A stretch of DNA of 64,000 bases. It comes from Bradyrhizobium sp. CCGB12. GTDB lineage: Bacteria > Pseudomonadota > Alphaproteobacteria > Rhizobiales > Xanthobacteraceae. The translations under genes were made by a program, and so were the position numbers. Under the pieces are notes generated by a model. The model made no database searches, had not been told where the DNA came from, and saw nothing but the letters and a program-made list of their open reading frames with translations. Below, piece by piece: positions 1 through 8,631 of the stretch (position 1 is its first letter; each line of letters opens with the position of its first letter). The stretch is from NCBI RefSeq assembly GCF_024199845.1, contig NZ_JANADO010000001.1, positions 7,750,001 to 7,814,000 on the forward strand, given 5' to 3'.

Positions 1-309
1 GTCTTCACCTTCCCGCCGATCCCGGAATCGCGCGGCTATAACGAGCTGCCCTACCGGATGCTGGTGCCCGAAGGCGTCGACAATCTCCTGGTCGCCGGCC
101 GCTGCGCCTCGATGACCCATGAAGGCCAGTCGGCAGCACGAGTGTCCGGTGCCTGTTTCGTGATGGGCGAGGCCGCCGGTTCCGCCGCCGCCTTGGCGCT
201 GTCCGGAAACCGGATCCCGCGTGACATCCCCGTTGAAAAGTTGCAGGAAACGTTGAAACAACAGGGCGCCTTCATCGGGCGGGATCAACCCGTCCCGGAG
301 GGCCTGTAA
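1..309 (+). CDS. FAD-dependent oxidoreductase, C-terminal part (5' truncated by window edge)
   Basis: The reading frame is open from the first base and ends with TAA at 307-309, leaving the last 102 residues. The motifs NLLVAGRCAS and ARVSGACFVMGEAAG are typical of the C-terminal FAD-contacting segment of the FAD_oxidored family (PF12831-type, flavoproteins often found with ABC importers of organic acids). The catalytic N-terminal Rossmann region lies outside the window, so the substrate cannot be judged. The next gene, an ABC binding protein on the same strand, starts 46 bases downstream, which suggests one transcription unit. The family call is fairly sure; the function is open. Confidence 0.7.
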   Translation, partial: VFTFPPIPESRGYNELPYRMLVPEGVDNLLVAGRCASMTHEGQSAARVSGACFVMGEAAGSAAALALSGNRIPRDIPVEKLQETLKQQGAFIGRDQPVPEGL

Positions 310-355
310 CGGACTGCCAAGAGAACGACGAGAGAACGACGAGGGAGAAAACGGA

Positions 356-1360
356 ATGATCGGAATTGCGCGCCTTGCGGTAGCTGGCCTTTTGGCGATC
401 ATGGCGACGAGCACGGCGCAGGCCGAAGACGCGCTGAAGGCCAAGATCGGCGTGCTTCGTCTGTCGTCATCCGCGCCCGTCTTCATCGCGCAGGACAAGG
501 GCTATTTTCGCGAGGCCGGTCTGGAGGTCGAGCTGAAATTCTTCGACGCGGCGCAGCCGATCGCGGTAGCAACCACGTCGGGCGACGTCGATTTCGGCAT
601 CACCGCTTTCACCGCCGGTCTCTATAACCTCGCCGGCAAGGGCACGCTGAAGGTGATCGGCGGCATGAGCCGCGAGAAGGCGGGCTATCCCCTGATCGGC
701 TATTTCGCCAGCAACAATGCCTATGCGAGCGGTCTGAAGACGCCGAAGGACCTTGCGGGCAAACGCGTGGCGATGACGCAGGTCGGCTCGAGCTTTCACT
801 ATTCGCTCGGCCTGCTTGCCGACAAATACGGCTTCAAGCTCGCCGACGTGAAGATCGTGCCGCTGCAATCGCTGTCGAATGCGGCGGCTGCGCTGAAGGG
901 CGAGACCGTCGATGCGGCGCTGCTTCCCATCTCCACCGCACGAAAGCTGATGGACGAGGGCGGCGCAAAGTTCCTGGGCTGGGTCGGGGACGAGACACCC
1001 TGGCAATTGGGCGCGGTGTTCGCCTCGCCGAAGACGCTGACCAACAAGGTGCTGGTGACAAAACTGCTCGGCGCGCTCGCCAAGGCGGATCGCGAGTATC
1101 ACGACGTCATCCTCTCCGCCATGAAGGACGGCGTCGCGCCAATCAACGACAAGACGAAGCCGCTCTTGGAGATCATCGCAAAGTACACCAACCTGTCGGT
1201 CGAGCAGGTGGTCGGCAACTGCGCCTATATCGATCCCGACGGCAAGCTCGACGTGAAGAACGTCGACAACCAGATCAAATGGCTGCAGGAGCAGGGTTTT
1301 GCCGACAAGGGCTTAGATGCCGACGCGATCATCGCGAAGGATTACGTGAAGGCGGATTGA
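356..1360 (+). CDS. ABC transporter substrate-binding protein, NitT/TauT (NMT1/THI5-like) type
   Basis: This is a 334-residue periplasmic binding protein. The N-terminus has a signal peptide ending near AQA at residues 22-24. The mature part begins with the motif AKIGVLRLSSSAPVFIAQDK, followed by GYFREAGLEVELKFFDA, the classic opening of NMT1/SsuA-like proteins that bind small organic acids, sulfonates or pyrimidines. The start at 356 follows a GA-rich stretch (GAGGGAGAAAACGGA). It lies directly behind an oxidoreductase and in front of an ATPase and a permease of the same importer class. The adjoining gentisate cluster makes an aromatic acid a possible ligand, but that is inference from position only. 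Confidence 0.85.
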   Translation: MIGIARLAVAGLLAIMATSTAQAEDALKAKIGVLRLSSSAPVFIAQDKGYFREAGLEVELKFFDAAQPIAVATTSGDVDFGITAFTAGLYNLAGKGTLKVIGGMSREKAGYPLIGYFASNNAYASGLKTPKDLAGKRVAMTQVGSSFHYSLGLLADKYGFKLADVKIVPLQSLSNAAAALKGETVDAALLPISTARKLMDEGGAKFLGWVGDETPWQLGAVFASPKTLTNKVLVTKLLGALAKADREYHDVILSAMKDGVAPINDKTKPLLEIIAKYTNLSVEQVVGNCAYIDPDGKLDVKNVDNQIKWLQEQGFADKGLDADAIIAKDYVKAD

Positions 1361-1382
1361 TGCTGCGCGTGCCATTCCAGAC

Positions 1383-1526
1383 CCGTCATCCTGAGGTGCC
1401 CACCTTGCGGCGTGCCGCAAGGTGGGCCTCGAAGGGTGCACGGCCCGGATGCAGCTCGGCCGTACATCCTTCGAGACTCCCATCGCGATGCCTTCGCATC
1501 GCAATGCTCGCACCTCAGGATGACGG
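1383..1526. repeat. Interspersed palindromic repeat, family A copy 1
   Basis: The element has perfect 17-bp inverted ends: CCGTCATCCTGAGGTGC on the left and its reverse complement on the right. Inside is a nested dyad around CCTCGAAGG and CCTTCGAGA. A second copy with the same ends lies at 13608-13740. It sits between the binding-protein gene and the ATPase gene of one ABC transporter, so its transcript could fold and separate expression of the two. It holds no gene. Confidence 0.85.
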
Positions 1527-1547
1527 ATTGAGAGTAAGGCGAAGCGC

Positions 1548-2313
<766 letters not shown>

Positions 2314-2321
<8 letters not shown>

Positions 2322-3138
2322 TCGTGCGCCGGCGGAAATGACCTCGAAGGACCGGGCGACGCGGCGGGTCCGCTTCCGCGGCGCCGGCTTCGTTCCCGCG
2401 AGCAGCCGGTTCGGCGGCTGGATCGCGCTCGCCCTCGTCATCGCGATCTGGCAGGCCGCCGGCAGTGCCGGCCTCGTCAATCCCCTTTTCCTGCCGGCAC
2501 CGTCGGCGATCGCGCGCGCGATCTACCAGCTGGCGATCTCAGGTGCGCTCTGGCAGCATCTGTCGGCGTCGCTGCTGCGCATCGGCGTCGGCTGGTTGCT
2601 CGGCACCGCCGCTGGTATCGCCGTCGGCTTCGCCATCGGCCTGTCCAGGCTCGCGCGCAGCGTCGGCATCACCTTCATCTCGGCGCTGTTCCCGATCCCG
2701 AAGATCGCGCTGTTGCCGCTGCTCATCCTCTGGCTCGGCATCGGCGAAGAGCCGAAGATCGCGACGATTGCGTTAGGCGTGTTCTTCTCGACCGCGATCT
2801 CGGTCTATAGCGGCGTCGATGCGGTGCCGCGCAACCTGATCCGGATGGCGCAGAGTTTCAACGTTCCCTTTGCCACCATCGTGCGCAAAGTGATCTGGCC
2901 GGGCGCGCTGCCCGCCATCCTCGCCGGCTTCCGCATCACCGCCTCAGTTGCGCTGCTCCTCGTCGTCAGCGCCGAGATGATCGGCGCACAATACGGCATC
3001 GGCGCCTTCGTGCTCCAGGCCGGCAATCTGATGCAGACGGATCAACTGCTCGCAGGCGTGGTGATCCTGTCGGTGTTCGGGCTGGCGGTCGGGAAGGTGA
3101 TCGGCTGGCTGGAGACGAGGTTGCTGCACTGGCGGTGA
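2314..3138 (+). CDS. ABC transporter permease, NitT/TauT type
   Basis: This 274-residue inner-membrane protein has about six hydrophobic segments and the BPD_transp_1 cytoplasmic loop (near AQSFNVPFATIVRKVIWPGA) that docks to the ATPase. I chose the ATG at 2314, which overlaps the end of the ATPase gene and has GAGGT about 10 bases upstream; an in-frame ATG at 2293 would give seven more residues. It completes the importer with the genes at 356 and 1548. A repeat element follows the stop codon and may act as a transcript end. Confidence 0.9.
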
Positions 3139-3155
3139 GGCATTTCTCCGCTGCC

Positions 3156-3275
3156 GTAGGGTGGGTTAGCCCTGCAGATGCGCGAAGCGCATCTGCTCGG
3201 CGTAACCCACCTCTTCTTTTTCCGCGTGTGCCGAACGAAGTTGGTGGATTACGCCTTCGGCTAATCCACCCTACG
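3156..3275. repeat. Interspersed palindromic repeat, family B
   Basis: The left end GTAGGGTGGGTTAGCC pairs with the right end GGCTAATCCACCCTAC, with one mismatch. An inner hairpin around GCAGATGCGCGAAGCGCATCTGC is also visible. The element separates the plus-strand transporter from the convergent minus-strand gentisate dioxygenase gene and could end transcription from both sides. I recall this type as common in Bradyrhizobium and relatives. Confidence 0.8.
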
Positions 3276-3281
3276 AGACCG

Positions 3282-4322
3282 TCACACGTTGCCGCGATCC
3301 TCGCGAAACAAATCCAGCTTCTGCTGCACCGGGCGATCCGAGAAGCTGAACAGCACCGCGTCATCGTCCGCCTCGTGGGTCACCCAGTGCCAGCTCGGCA
3401 CCACGAACAAATCGCGCGGGCCCCATTCGAACACGGTGTCGCCGATGCGGCTGCGCCCTTTGCCTTCGATCGGACAAAACACCGTCGCGTCCGTCGCGCG
3501 ATAACGCGCGGTCTTAAATCCCTTCGGCAGCAGCTGGATGAACGTGCCGATGGTCGGCATTGCGAAATCGCCGGTCTCGGGGTTGCTGAACTTCAGCTTC
3601 AGGCCATGGCAGGCGTCCCACTCCTGGCTCGTGCGGGCCTTCTCCAGGGCTTCGCGGGTGTAGGCATAGGGATAGCTGAAGATCGGCGAGGTCTTCGACG
3701 ATCGCTTCACATCGACCGGGAGCAGATTGTGGCCGTAGCGGGCAAAGCTGTCGCCGGCGGGTTTGGTGATCTTCTGCTGGTCCTCTTTCGAGCCTTCCGC
3801 AAAGGAGCAGTCGAAGAACTGCACCAGTGGGATATCGAGGCCGTCGAGCCAGAACATCGGCTCATCGGTCTCATTGGAATGGTCGTGCCAGGTCATCGAC
3901 GGCGTGATGATGAAGTCGCCGGGCTCCATCGCGGTGCGCTCGCCGTCGACGGCGGTGTGGGCGCCCTTGCCTTCGAGCACGAAACGCAGCGCCGACTGGC
4001 TGTGGCGGTGCGCAGGCGCGACGTCGCCGGGCACCACCATCTGCACGCCGGCATAGAGCGAGGTCGTGATCTTGGACTGGCCGCGCAGGCCGGGATTCTC
4101 CAGCACCAGCACGCGCCGCTCGGCTTCCTTGGCAGTAATCAGCTTGCCGGCTTCCGTCATGTAGTCGCGGATGACGTCGAACCTCCACAAATGCGGGCGG
4201 CAGGCGCTTCTCGGCTCCGGCGTGATCAGATCGCTCATCACCGTCCACAGCGCGGTGAGATTTTCACCGTCGATCTTCCGGTAGAACGCCTCGCGTTCCG
4301 GCGTCTTGGTCACGGCTTCCAT
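3282..4322 (-). CDS. Gentisate 1,2-dioxygenase
   Basis: The 346-residue bicupin opens the ring of gentisate (2,5-dihydroxybenzoate) with O2 to give maleylpyruvate, using one Fe(II). The first cupin carries APAHRHSQSALRF at about residues 103-113, with the iron ligands expected at His105, His107 and His146 (in TWHDH). The length matches the family (about 340-350). The start at 4322 has GGGAG upstream; in-frame extensions further upstream cross the promoter and are unlikely. The gene is divergent from the isomerase-marR pair and has a sigma70-like promoter plus a putative MarR operator directly in front. 1-Hydroxy-2-naphthoate or salicylate dioxygenase are close relatives, so the exact substrate is inferred from neighbours. 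Confidence 0.9.
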   Translation of the reverse strand: MEAVTKTPEREAFYRKIDGENLTALWTVMSDLITPEPRSACRPHLWRFDVIRDYMTEAGKLITAKEAERRVLVLENPGLRGQSKITTSLYAGVQMVVPGDVAPAHRHSQSALRFVLEGKGAHTAVDGERTAMEPGDFIITPSMTWHDHSNETDEPMFWLDGLDIPLVQFFDCSFAEGSKEDQQKITKPAGDSFARYGHNLLPVDVKRSSKTSPIFSYPYAYTREALEKARTSQEWDACHGLKLKFSNPETGDFAMPTIGTFIQLLPKGFKTARYRATDATVFCPIEGKGRSRIGDTVFEWGPRDLFVVPSWHWVTHEADDDAVLFSFSDRPVQQKLDLFREDRGNV

Positions 4323-4349
4323 GGTTGCTGCTCCCGATCGTTTTGTAGA

Positions 4350-4373
4350 TTGACAGTATACTGACGATCTAGG
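4350..4373. promoter_or_regulatory. Putative MarR-family operator upstream of gentisate dioxygenase
   Basis: The plus strand shows TTGACAGTATACT-G-AC-G-ATCTAGG, centred on the palindrome CAGTATACTG. The same 24-bp word recurs at 8632-8655 with 22 of 24 bases identical and in the same orientation relative to its gene. It overlaps the predicted -10 box of the dioxygenase promoter and ends 27 bases before the start codon, where a repressor would block transcription. Assignment to the MarR protein encoded at 5143 is inferred from the cluster. Confidence 0.6.
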
Positions 4374-4382
4374 TAGCGTCAA
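4355..4382 (-). promoter_or_regulatory. Sigma70-like promoter of gentisate dioxygenase
   Basis: On the minus strand TTGACG (4382-4377) is followed after 16 bases by TATACT (4360-4355). The implied start of transcription lies about 25 bases before the start codon at 4322. The -10 box is the core of the putative operator. Confidence 0.5.
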
Positions 4383-4393
4383 CGCAGAGGGAA

Positions 4394-4497
4394 CGTCATT
4401 CCGGGGCGGCTCGAAGAGCCGAACTATGGTGCGCACTTGCGCACCTGAGAATTTCGAGATTCCGGGTTCGATGCTGACGCATCGCCCGGCATGACGG
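4394..4497. repeat. Interspersed palindromic repeat, family G
   Basis: The ends CGTCATTCCGGGGC and GCCCGGCATGACG are imperfect inverted repeats. Inside is the dyad GGTGCGCACTTGCGCACC and a second one around GAATTTCGAGATTC. The element fills the space between the dioxygenase operator and the isomerase gene. A spurious ATG at 4491 lies inside it. Confidence 0.7.
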
Positions 4498-4520
4498 GAA
4501 AAACCGAGAGGGAGGTCTCG

Positions 4521-5153
4521 ATGAAGCTGCACGGCTATTTCCGTTCCAGTGCCGCCTATCGCGTGCGGATCGCGCTGAATCTCAAGGGCCTCGGGGCCGA
4601 GCATTTGCCGCATCATCTACGCAAGGGTGAGCAATGCGCCCCCGCCTATCTCGCCATCAATCCGCAAGGCTTGGTGCCGGCGCTGGAGAACGATGGGGGT
4701 ATAGTACTGACCCAATCGGTCGCCATCATCGAATGGCTCGACGAAACCCACCCCCATCCGCCGCTGTTGCCGAAGGACCCTCTGCGCCGCGCCAAGGTGC
4801 GCGCCTTCGCGCTGGCGATCGCGTGTGACACCCATCCGGTGCAGAACCTGAAGGTGCTGGCGCGGCTGCGCGAGCTCGGCCTTGCCGAAGAGAAGGTCCA
4901 GGACTGGGCGGCGTGGGTCAACCGGGAGGGACTGTCAGCCTGCGAGACGCTGATCAGGGACGAGCCGGGGCCGTTCTGCTTCGGCGATGCGCCGACGCTC
5001 GCCGATCTCTGTCTGGTGCCGCAGCTCGCCAACGCGCGCCGCTTCGGCGTCGATGTCTCGGCCTATCCGCGCCTCCTGCAGGCGGAGGCCGCCGCCAAGG
5101 CGCTGCCCGCTTTCGCCGATGCCGCGCCGGAGAAGCAGCCCGATGCCGAGTAA
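4521..5153 (+). CDS. Maleylpyruvate/maleylacetoacetate isomerase, GST zeta class
   Basis: This 210-residue cytoplasmic protein probably converts maleylpyruvate, the product of gentisate ring opening, to fumarylpyruvate using glutathione. The N-terminal thioredoxin-like domain carries SSAAYRVRIALNLKGL (about residues 9-24), the zeta-class glutathione signature with the serine pair; the usual cysteine of SSCxxxRVR is replaced by alanine. The C-terminal helical domain includes FCFGDAPTLADLCLVPQ. GGAGG lies 5 bases before the ATG at 4521, which fixes the start. It overlaps the marR start by 11 bases. Maleylacetoacetate (homogentisate pathway) is the alternative substrate. Confidence 0.87.
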   Translation: MKLHGYFRSSAAYRVRIALNLKGLGAEHLPHHLRKGEQCAPAYLAINPQGLVPALENDGGIVLTQSVAIIEWLDETHPHPPLLPKDPLRRAKVRAFALAIACDTHPVQNLKVLARLRELGLAEEKVQDWAAWVNREGLSACETLIRDEPGPFCFGDAPTLADLCLVPQLANARRFGVDVSAYPRLLQAEAAAKALPAFADAAPEKQPDAE

Positions 5154-5655
5154 GCCGCTGCCTCCGATCACGATGGACGTGGTCTATGCCGCGCCGGGCT
5201 ATCTGTTCCGGCGCATGCAGCAGATCGCTGTCTCGATCTTCATGGAGGAGTGCAAGGCGTTCGATCTGACGCCGGTGCAATATGCGGCGCTGATCGCGAT
5301 CCACACCCATCCCGGCATCGACGCGACGCGGCTCTCGGCCGTGATCGCCTTCGATCGCTCCACGCTCGGTAGCGTGATCGAACGGCTCCAGGCCAAGGAC
5401 TATATCGAGCGCAAGCCGGCGCGCGAGGACAAGCGGATCAAGCTGCTCCATTTGACCAAATCCGGCGCCGCGATCCTGCGCGAGATCATCCCCGCCGTCG
5501 AGCGGGCCCAGTCGCGCATGCTGGAGCCGCTCAAGCCGGCTGACCGCAAGGCGCTGCTGGGACTGCTGGTGCAGCTCGTCGATCTCAACAACGAGGCTTC
5601 ACGCGTGCCGCTGCGGGCTGAGGACGCGCTGGAGCATCTGGGGAAGGGCGGGTGA
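5143..5655 (+). CDS. MarR family transcriptional regulator
   Basis: The product has 170 residues and a winged helix-turn-helix: VQYAALIAIHTHPG, IDATRLSAVIAFDRSTLGSV (recognition region) and the wing ERKPAREDKRIKLLHLT, which matches the MarR R-x-D-x-R wing. Members usually repress catabolic genes and are released by the aromatic substrate or its CoA ester. GGAGAAG lies about 8 bases before the ATG at 5143. It is cotranscribed with the isomerase and probably acts at the twin 24-bp sites at 4350 and 8632. The inducer is unknown. Confidence 0.88.
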   Translation: MPSKPLPPITMDVVYAAPGYLFRRMQQIAVSIFMEECKAFDLTPVQYAALIAIHTHPGIDATRLSAVIAFDRSTLGSVIERLQAKDYIERKPAREDKRIKLLHLTKSGAAILREIIPAVERAQSRMLEPLKPADRKALLGLLVQLVDLNNEASRVPLRAEDALEHLGKGG

Positions 5656-5698
5656 GGGCAGGGGTGTGTGGGGCGATGCGGCCGCCTCATTCTCCGCC

Positions 5699-5849
5699 GT
5701 CGTCCCGGACAAGCGAAGCGCCGATCCGGGACCCATACGCCGCAGCAGCAATTTGGCGAAGACAGGCAATGACCACCTCGCACAACAAGACCTGCTGCGG
5801 CGTATGGGTCCCAGCCCCCGTGCGCAATTGCGCACTAGGCCGGGACGAC
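5699..5849. repeat. Interspersed palindromic repeat, family C copy 1
   Basis: The ends GTCGTCCCGG and CCGGGACGAC are perfect inverted repeats, with GATCCGGGACCCATACGCCGC pairing to a later GCGGCGTATGGGTCCC. It contains the 16-bp palindrome GTGCGCAATTGCGCAC at 5820-5835. Related copies lie at 15736, 18181 and 47011. It lies between the convergent marR and CoA-ligase genes. Confidence 0.85.
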
Positions 5850-5866
5850 ACCTAATATGTAGCGCC

Positions 5867-7480
5867 TCACATCCGCAGCAACGCCTGCCGGTCGATCTTC
5901 CCCGTTCCCGTCTTCGGCAGCTCGTCGATGAAAATCACCTCGCGCGGATATTTGTACGGCAGCAGCTTGCCCTTGACGTAGTCCTGGAGCCGCCGCGTCG
6001 TCTCGCTCTGGTCGGCGGCGCGATTGTTCATCACCACCACCGCTTTCAGCGTCATGCGCCGGTCCGGCAGCTCGGCGGCGAACACGGCGCATTCGCGGAT
6101 GTCGGGGTGATCGGCGAGGCATAGCTCGACCTCGAGCGGATAGACCCATTGGCCGGAGATTTTGATGAGATCGTCGGCGCGGCCGCGGAAGAAGTGGAAG
6201 CCATCGACATCGCGCACGAAGCGGTCGCCGGTGTAGATCCAGCCGCCCTCGCGGATGGTCTCGGCGGACTTGTCAGGCCGGTTCCAGTACAGCGGCGTGT
6301 TGGAATCGCCCCGCACCCACAGAATGCCTTCCTCGCCATCGGCGACGTCGCGGCCGTCCTTGTCGCGCAGTGCGACCTCGTAGCCGGGCACGCGCAGGCC
6401 GGCGGCGCCGAGCTTCTTCTGCTCGGGGCGGTTGGAGAGATAGATGTGCAGCACCTCGGTCGAGCCGAGGCCTTCGACGATTTCGAGGCCCGTGAGGGTC
6501 TTCCAGCCGTTGAAGACCTCAGCCGAGAGCACCTCGGCCGCGGAGAGCGACATGCGCAGTGACGAGAAGTTCGTCTTCTCCGCGCCCTCGGCCTTGGTCA
6601 GCGAGGTGTAGAGCGTCGGCAGGCCGAAGAAGACCGTCGGCTTGTACTGCTCGATCGCCGCAAAGATCGCTGCGGGCTTCGGCTGGCCCGGCAGCAGCAG
6701 CGTTGCCGCGCCCGCCGAGAACGGGAAGGTGATGGAGTTGCCGAAACCGTAGGCGAAGAAGATTTTCGGCACCGAGAAGCAGATGTCGTCAGGCGTCAGC
6801 TTCAACACGCTCTGCGCAAAGGCGGCCTCGCTATAGGCCATGTCGTGCTGGAGATGCACGATGCCCTTGGGCCGGCCGGTGGAGCCGGAGGAATACATCC
6901 AGAACGCCATCTCGTCGCGATGCGTCGGGGTCTCCGCCAATTCCGTTGGAAATTGTTGAAGCCAGCTTGCCGCTGCGAATGCCGCAGGCGCGGCATGATC
7001 GCCGACCTCGCCATTGACGACGATCAGCGCGCGCAGGCAGGTCGCCTTGCACGCCTCCGCATTGAAGCGTGTGCAGAACTCGGCATCCGCGACCGCAACA
7101 TTGGCGCCGGAATCGGCGAGATAGAATTGCAGGAGATCCGGCGGCGTCAGCGTGTTGATCAGGAGCGGCACGAAGCCGGCGCGCACCGCGCCGAAGAACG
7201 CGGCGGGGTAGGTCGGGGTGTCGTCGAGGAACAACAGCACGCGGTCGCCGCGCTCGAGGCCGAGCGAGGCAAAACCGTTGCCCCAGCGGCAAGCCTCCGC
7301 GCAGAGCTCGGCATAACTGCGCGTCCCCGCCGGACCGATGAGGGCGACCTTGTCGCCGCCGCCCTTGTCGAGATTGTCGAACAGCACGCGGCTGGCGTTA
7401 TAGGTTTGCGGAACGGCAAAGCCGATCTCGCGAGCGCCCGGGCTGTCTGCCGGCACCTGGTCGCGAATCGCCTCGCTCAT
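5867..7480 (-). CDS. Benzoate-CoA ligase family protein (aryl-CoA synthetase)
   Basis: The 537-residue AMP-forming ligase activates an aromatic acid to its CoA thioester with ATP. It shows the P-loop YSSGSTGRPKG, the A5-type motif EGLGSTEVLHIYLSN, the hinge region WIYTGDRF and the C-terminal lysine motif KTGTGKIDR. The spacing and the LPGQPKPAAIF region match the benzoate/hydroxybenzoate-CoA ligases rather than acetyl-CoA synthetases. Its start overlaps the end of the hydroxylase gene by 4 bases (ATGA), so the two are translated together. Likely substrates are salicylate, 3-hydroxybenzoate or anthranilate, because the pathway leads to gentisate; benzoate itself is less likely. Confidence 0.87.
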   Translation of the reverse strand: MSEAIRDQVPADSPGAREIGFAVPQTYNASRVLFDNLDKGGGDKVALIGPAGTRSYAELCAEACRWGNGFASLGLERGDRVLLFLDDTPTYPAAFFGAVRAGFVPLLINTLTPPDLLQFYLADSGANVAVADAEFCTRFNAEACKATCLRALIVVNGEVGDHAAPAAFAAASWLQQFPTELAETPTHRDEMAFWMYSSGSTGRPKGIVHLQHDMAYSEAAFAQSVLKLTPDDICFSVPKIFFAYGFGNSITFPFSAGAATLLLPGQPKPAAIFAAIEQYKPTVFFGLPTLYTSLTKAEGAEKTNFSSLRMSLSAAEVLSAEVFNGWKTLTGLEIVEGLGSTEVLHIYLSNRPEQKKLGAAGLRVPGYEVALRDKDGRDVADGEEGILWVRGDSNTPLYWNRPDKSAETIREGGWIYTGDRFVRDVDGFHFFRGRADDLIKISGQWVYPLEVELCLADHPDIRECAVFAAELPDRRMTLKAVVVMNNRAADQSETTRRLQDYVKGKLLPYKYPREVIFIDELPKTGTGKIDRQALLRM

Positions 7481-8616
7481 GCCGCATCTCCGCCGTTCTT
7501 GGCGGCCTCGTAGCGCGTCATGAAGGCCGGGGACATTGCCCGCAGCCGGGAATCGTCGATGCGGCCGGACCGGGTGATGTAGCTGTAGGCGAAATCCAGC
7601 ACGGGAAGCTGCATGTGCTCGGCGAAGTGCTCGTACCAGAACGCACTGGTGCGCGCGGCGTTGACGAGCTTTTGCACGATCGGCTTGCGCGCGGCCTGGT
7701 AGCGATGCAGCGCGGTCGAAAGATGTGCGTCCGACTCCAGCGCCCTGACCAGCGCGATGGCGTCCTCGATCGCGAGCCGCGTGCCCGAGCCGATCGAGAA
7801 ATGCGCCGAATGCAGGGCGTCACCGATCAGCACCATGTTCTTGAACGACCAGTGCTCGTTCCAGACCCAGGGAAAGTTGCGCCAGACCGATTTGTTGGAG
7901 ACAAGGCAGTGGCCGCCGAGTGTGTCCGCAAAGACCTCCTCGCAGACACCTTTGGACTGCTCGACGTCCTTGTAGGCGAAGCCGTAGGCCTGCCATGTCG
8001 CGTGATCGCATTCGACCAGGAAGGTGCTCATGGCCGGCGAGTAGCGGTAGTGATGGGCGTTGAAAGCGCCGCGGTCGGTTCTTACGAAGGTCTGCGACAG
8101 CGTGTCGAAGCGCTTCGAGGTGCCGTACCAGACGAACTTGTTGGAGGAGTAGGACAGCGAGGTGCCGAAATCGCCTTCGAAGGCGCGTCGCACCAGCGAG
8201 TTCAGCCCGTCGGCGGCGACGATCAGATCGTGGCCGTTGAGCTGGTCGATCGCGTGGATCTGGGTGTCGAAGCGCGGGGTGACGCCGGCATCGAGCGCAC
8301 GCTGCTGCAGGAACTTGAGGAGCTCGAGCCGTCCGATCGAGGAGAAGCCGACCCCGTCGATGGCGACGCTGTCGCCGCCGAGGTTCAGCGTGATGTTCTC
8401 CCAGCTCTCCATATGCGGCGCGATCGCGTCGACCGTCTCAGGGTCGTCGGCGCGCAGGAATTCCAGGGCTTGGTCCGAGAACACGACGCCAAAGCCCCAG
8501 GTCGCGTCGGCCGGGTTCTGTTCGAACAGGTCGACCTGATCCTCGGGGTGGCGCTTCTTCCAGAGATAGGCGAAGTAGAGCCCACCGGGCCCCCCGCCAA
8601 TCACGGCGATCCGCAA
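7477..8616 (-). CDS. FAD-dependent aryl-CoA hydroxylase, salicylyl-CoA 5-hydroxylase-like
   Basis: The 379-residue flavoprotein has the Rossmann motif GGGPGGLYFAYLWKKRHP at the N-terminus and GDALHSAHFSIGSGTRLAIED near residue 290, the pattern of the SdgC/anthraniloyl-CoA monooxygenase group, which hydroxylates CoA-bound aromatics with NAD(P)H and O2. Many relatives are about 780 residues with a second, old-yellow-enzyme domain; this one is the hydroxylase domain alone. Together with the downstream ligase it would make gentisyl-CoA from salicylyl-CoA or 3-hydroxybenzoyl-CoA. The start lies 15 bases behind a putative MarR operator; the sequence before it, GGGAGGCAGACGTT, holds a clear ribosome site. 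Confidence 0.82.
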   Translation of the reverse strand: MRIAVIGGGPGGLYFAYLWKKRHPEDQVDLFEQNPADATWGFGVVFSDQALEFLRADDPETVDAIAPHMESWENITLNLGGDSVAIDGVGFSSIGRLELLKFLQQRALDAGVTPRFDTQIHAIDQLNGHDLIVAADGLNSLVRRAFEGDFGTSLSYSSNKFVWYGTSKRFDTLSQTFVRTDRGAFNAHHYRYSPAMSTFLVECDHATWQAYGFAYKDVEQSKGVCEEVFADTLGGHCLVSNKSVWRNFPWVWNEHWSFKNMVLIGDALHSAHFSIGSGTRLAIEDAIALVRALESDAHLSTALHRYQAARKPIVQKLVNAARTSAFWYEHFAEHMQLPVLDFAYSYITRSGRIDDSRLRAMSPAFMTRYEAAKNGGDAA

Positions 8617-8631
8617 CGTCTGCCTCCCTAA

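Noticed and set aside
3135..4364. 409-codon plus-strand frame
   Set aside because: It is antisense to the gentisate dioxygenase, whose cupin motifs and iron ligands are clear. GC-rich DNA gives long mirror frames.
4323..4616. N-terminal extension of the dioxygenase to 4616
   Set aside because: The extra 98 codons cross the promoter, the putative operator and a repeat element; family members start near 4322.
5820..5835. GTGCGCAATTGCGCAC palindrome as a regulator site
   Set aside because: It recurs at 18195-18210 inside the same repeat family and behind unrelated genes, so it is part of the repeat rather than an operator.
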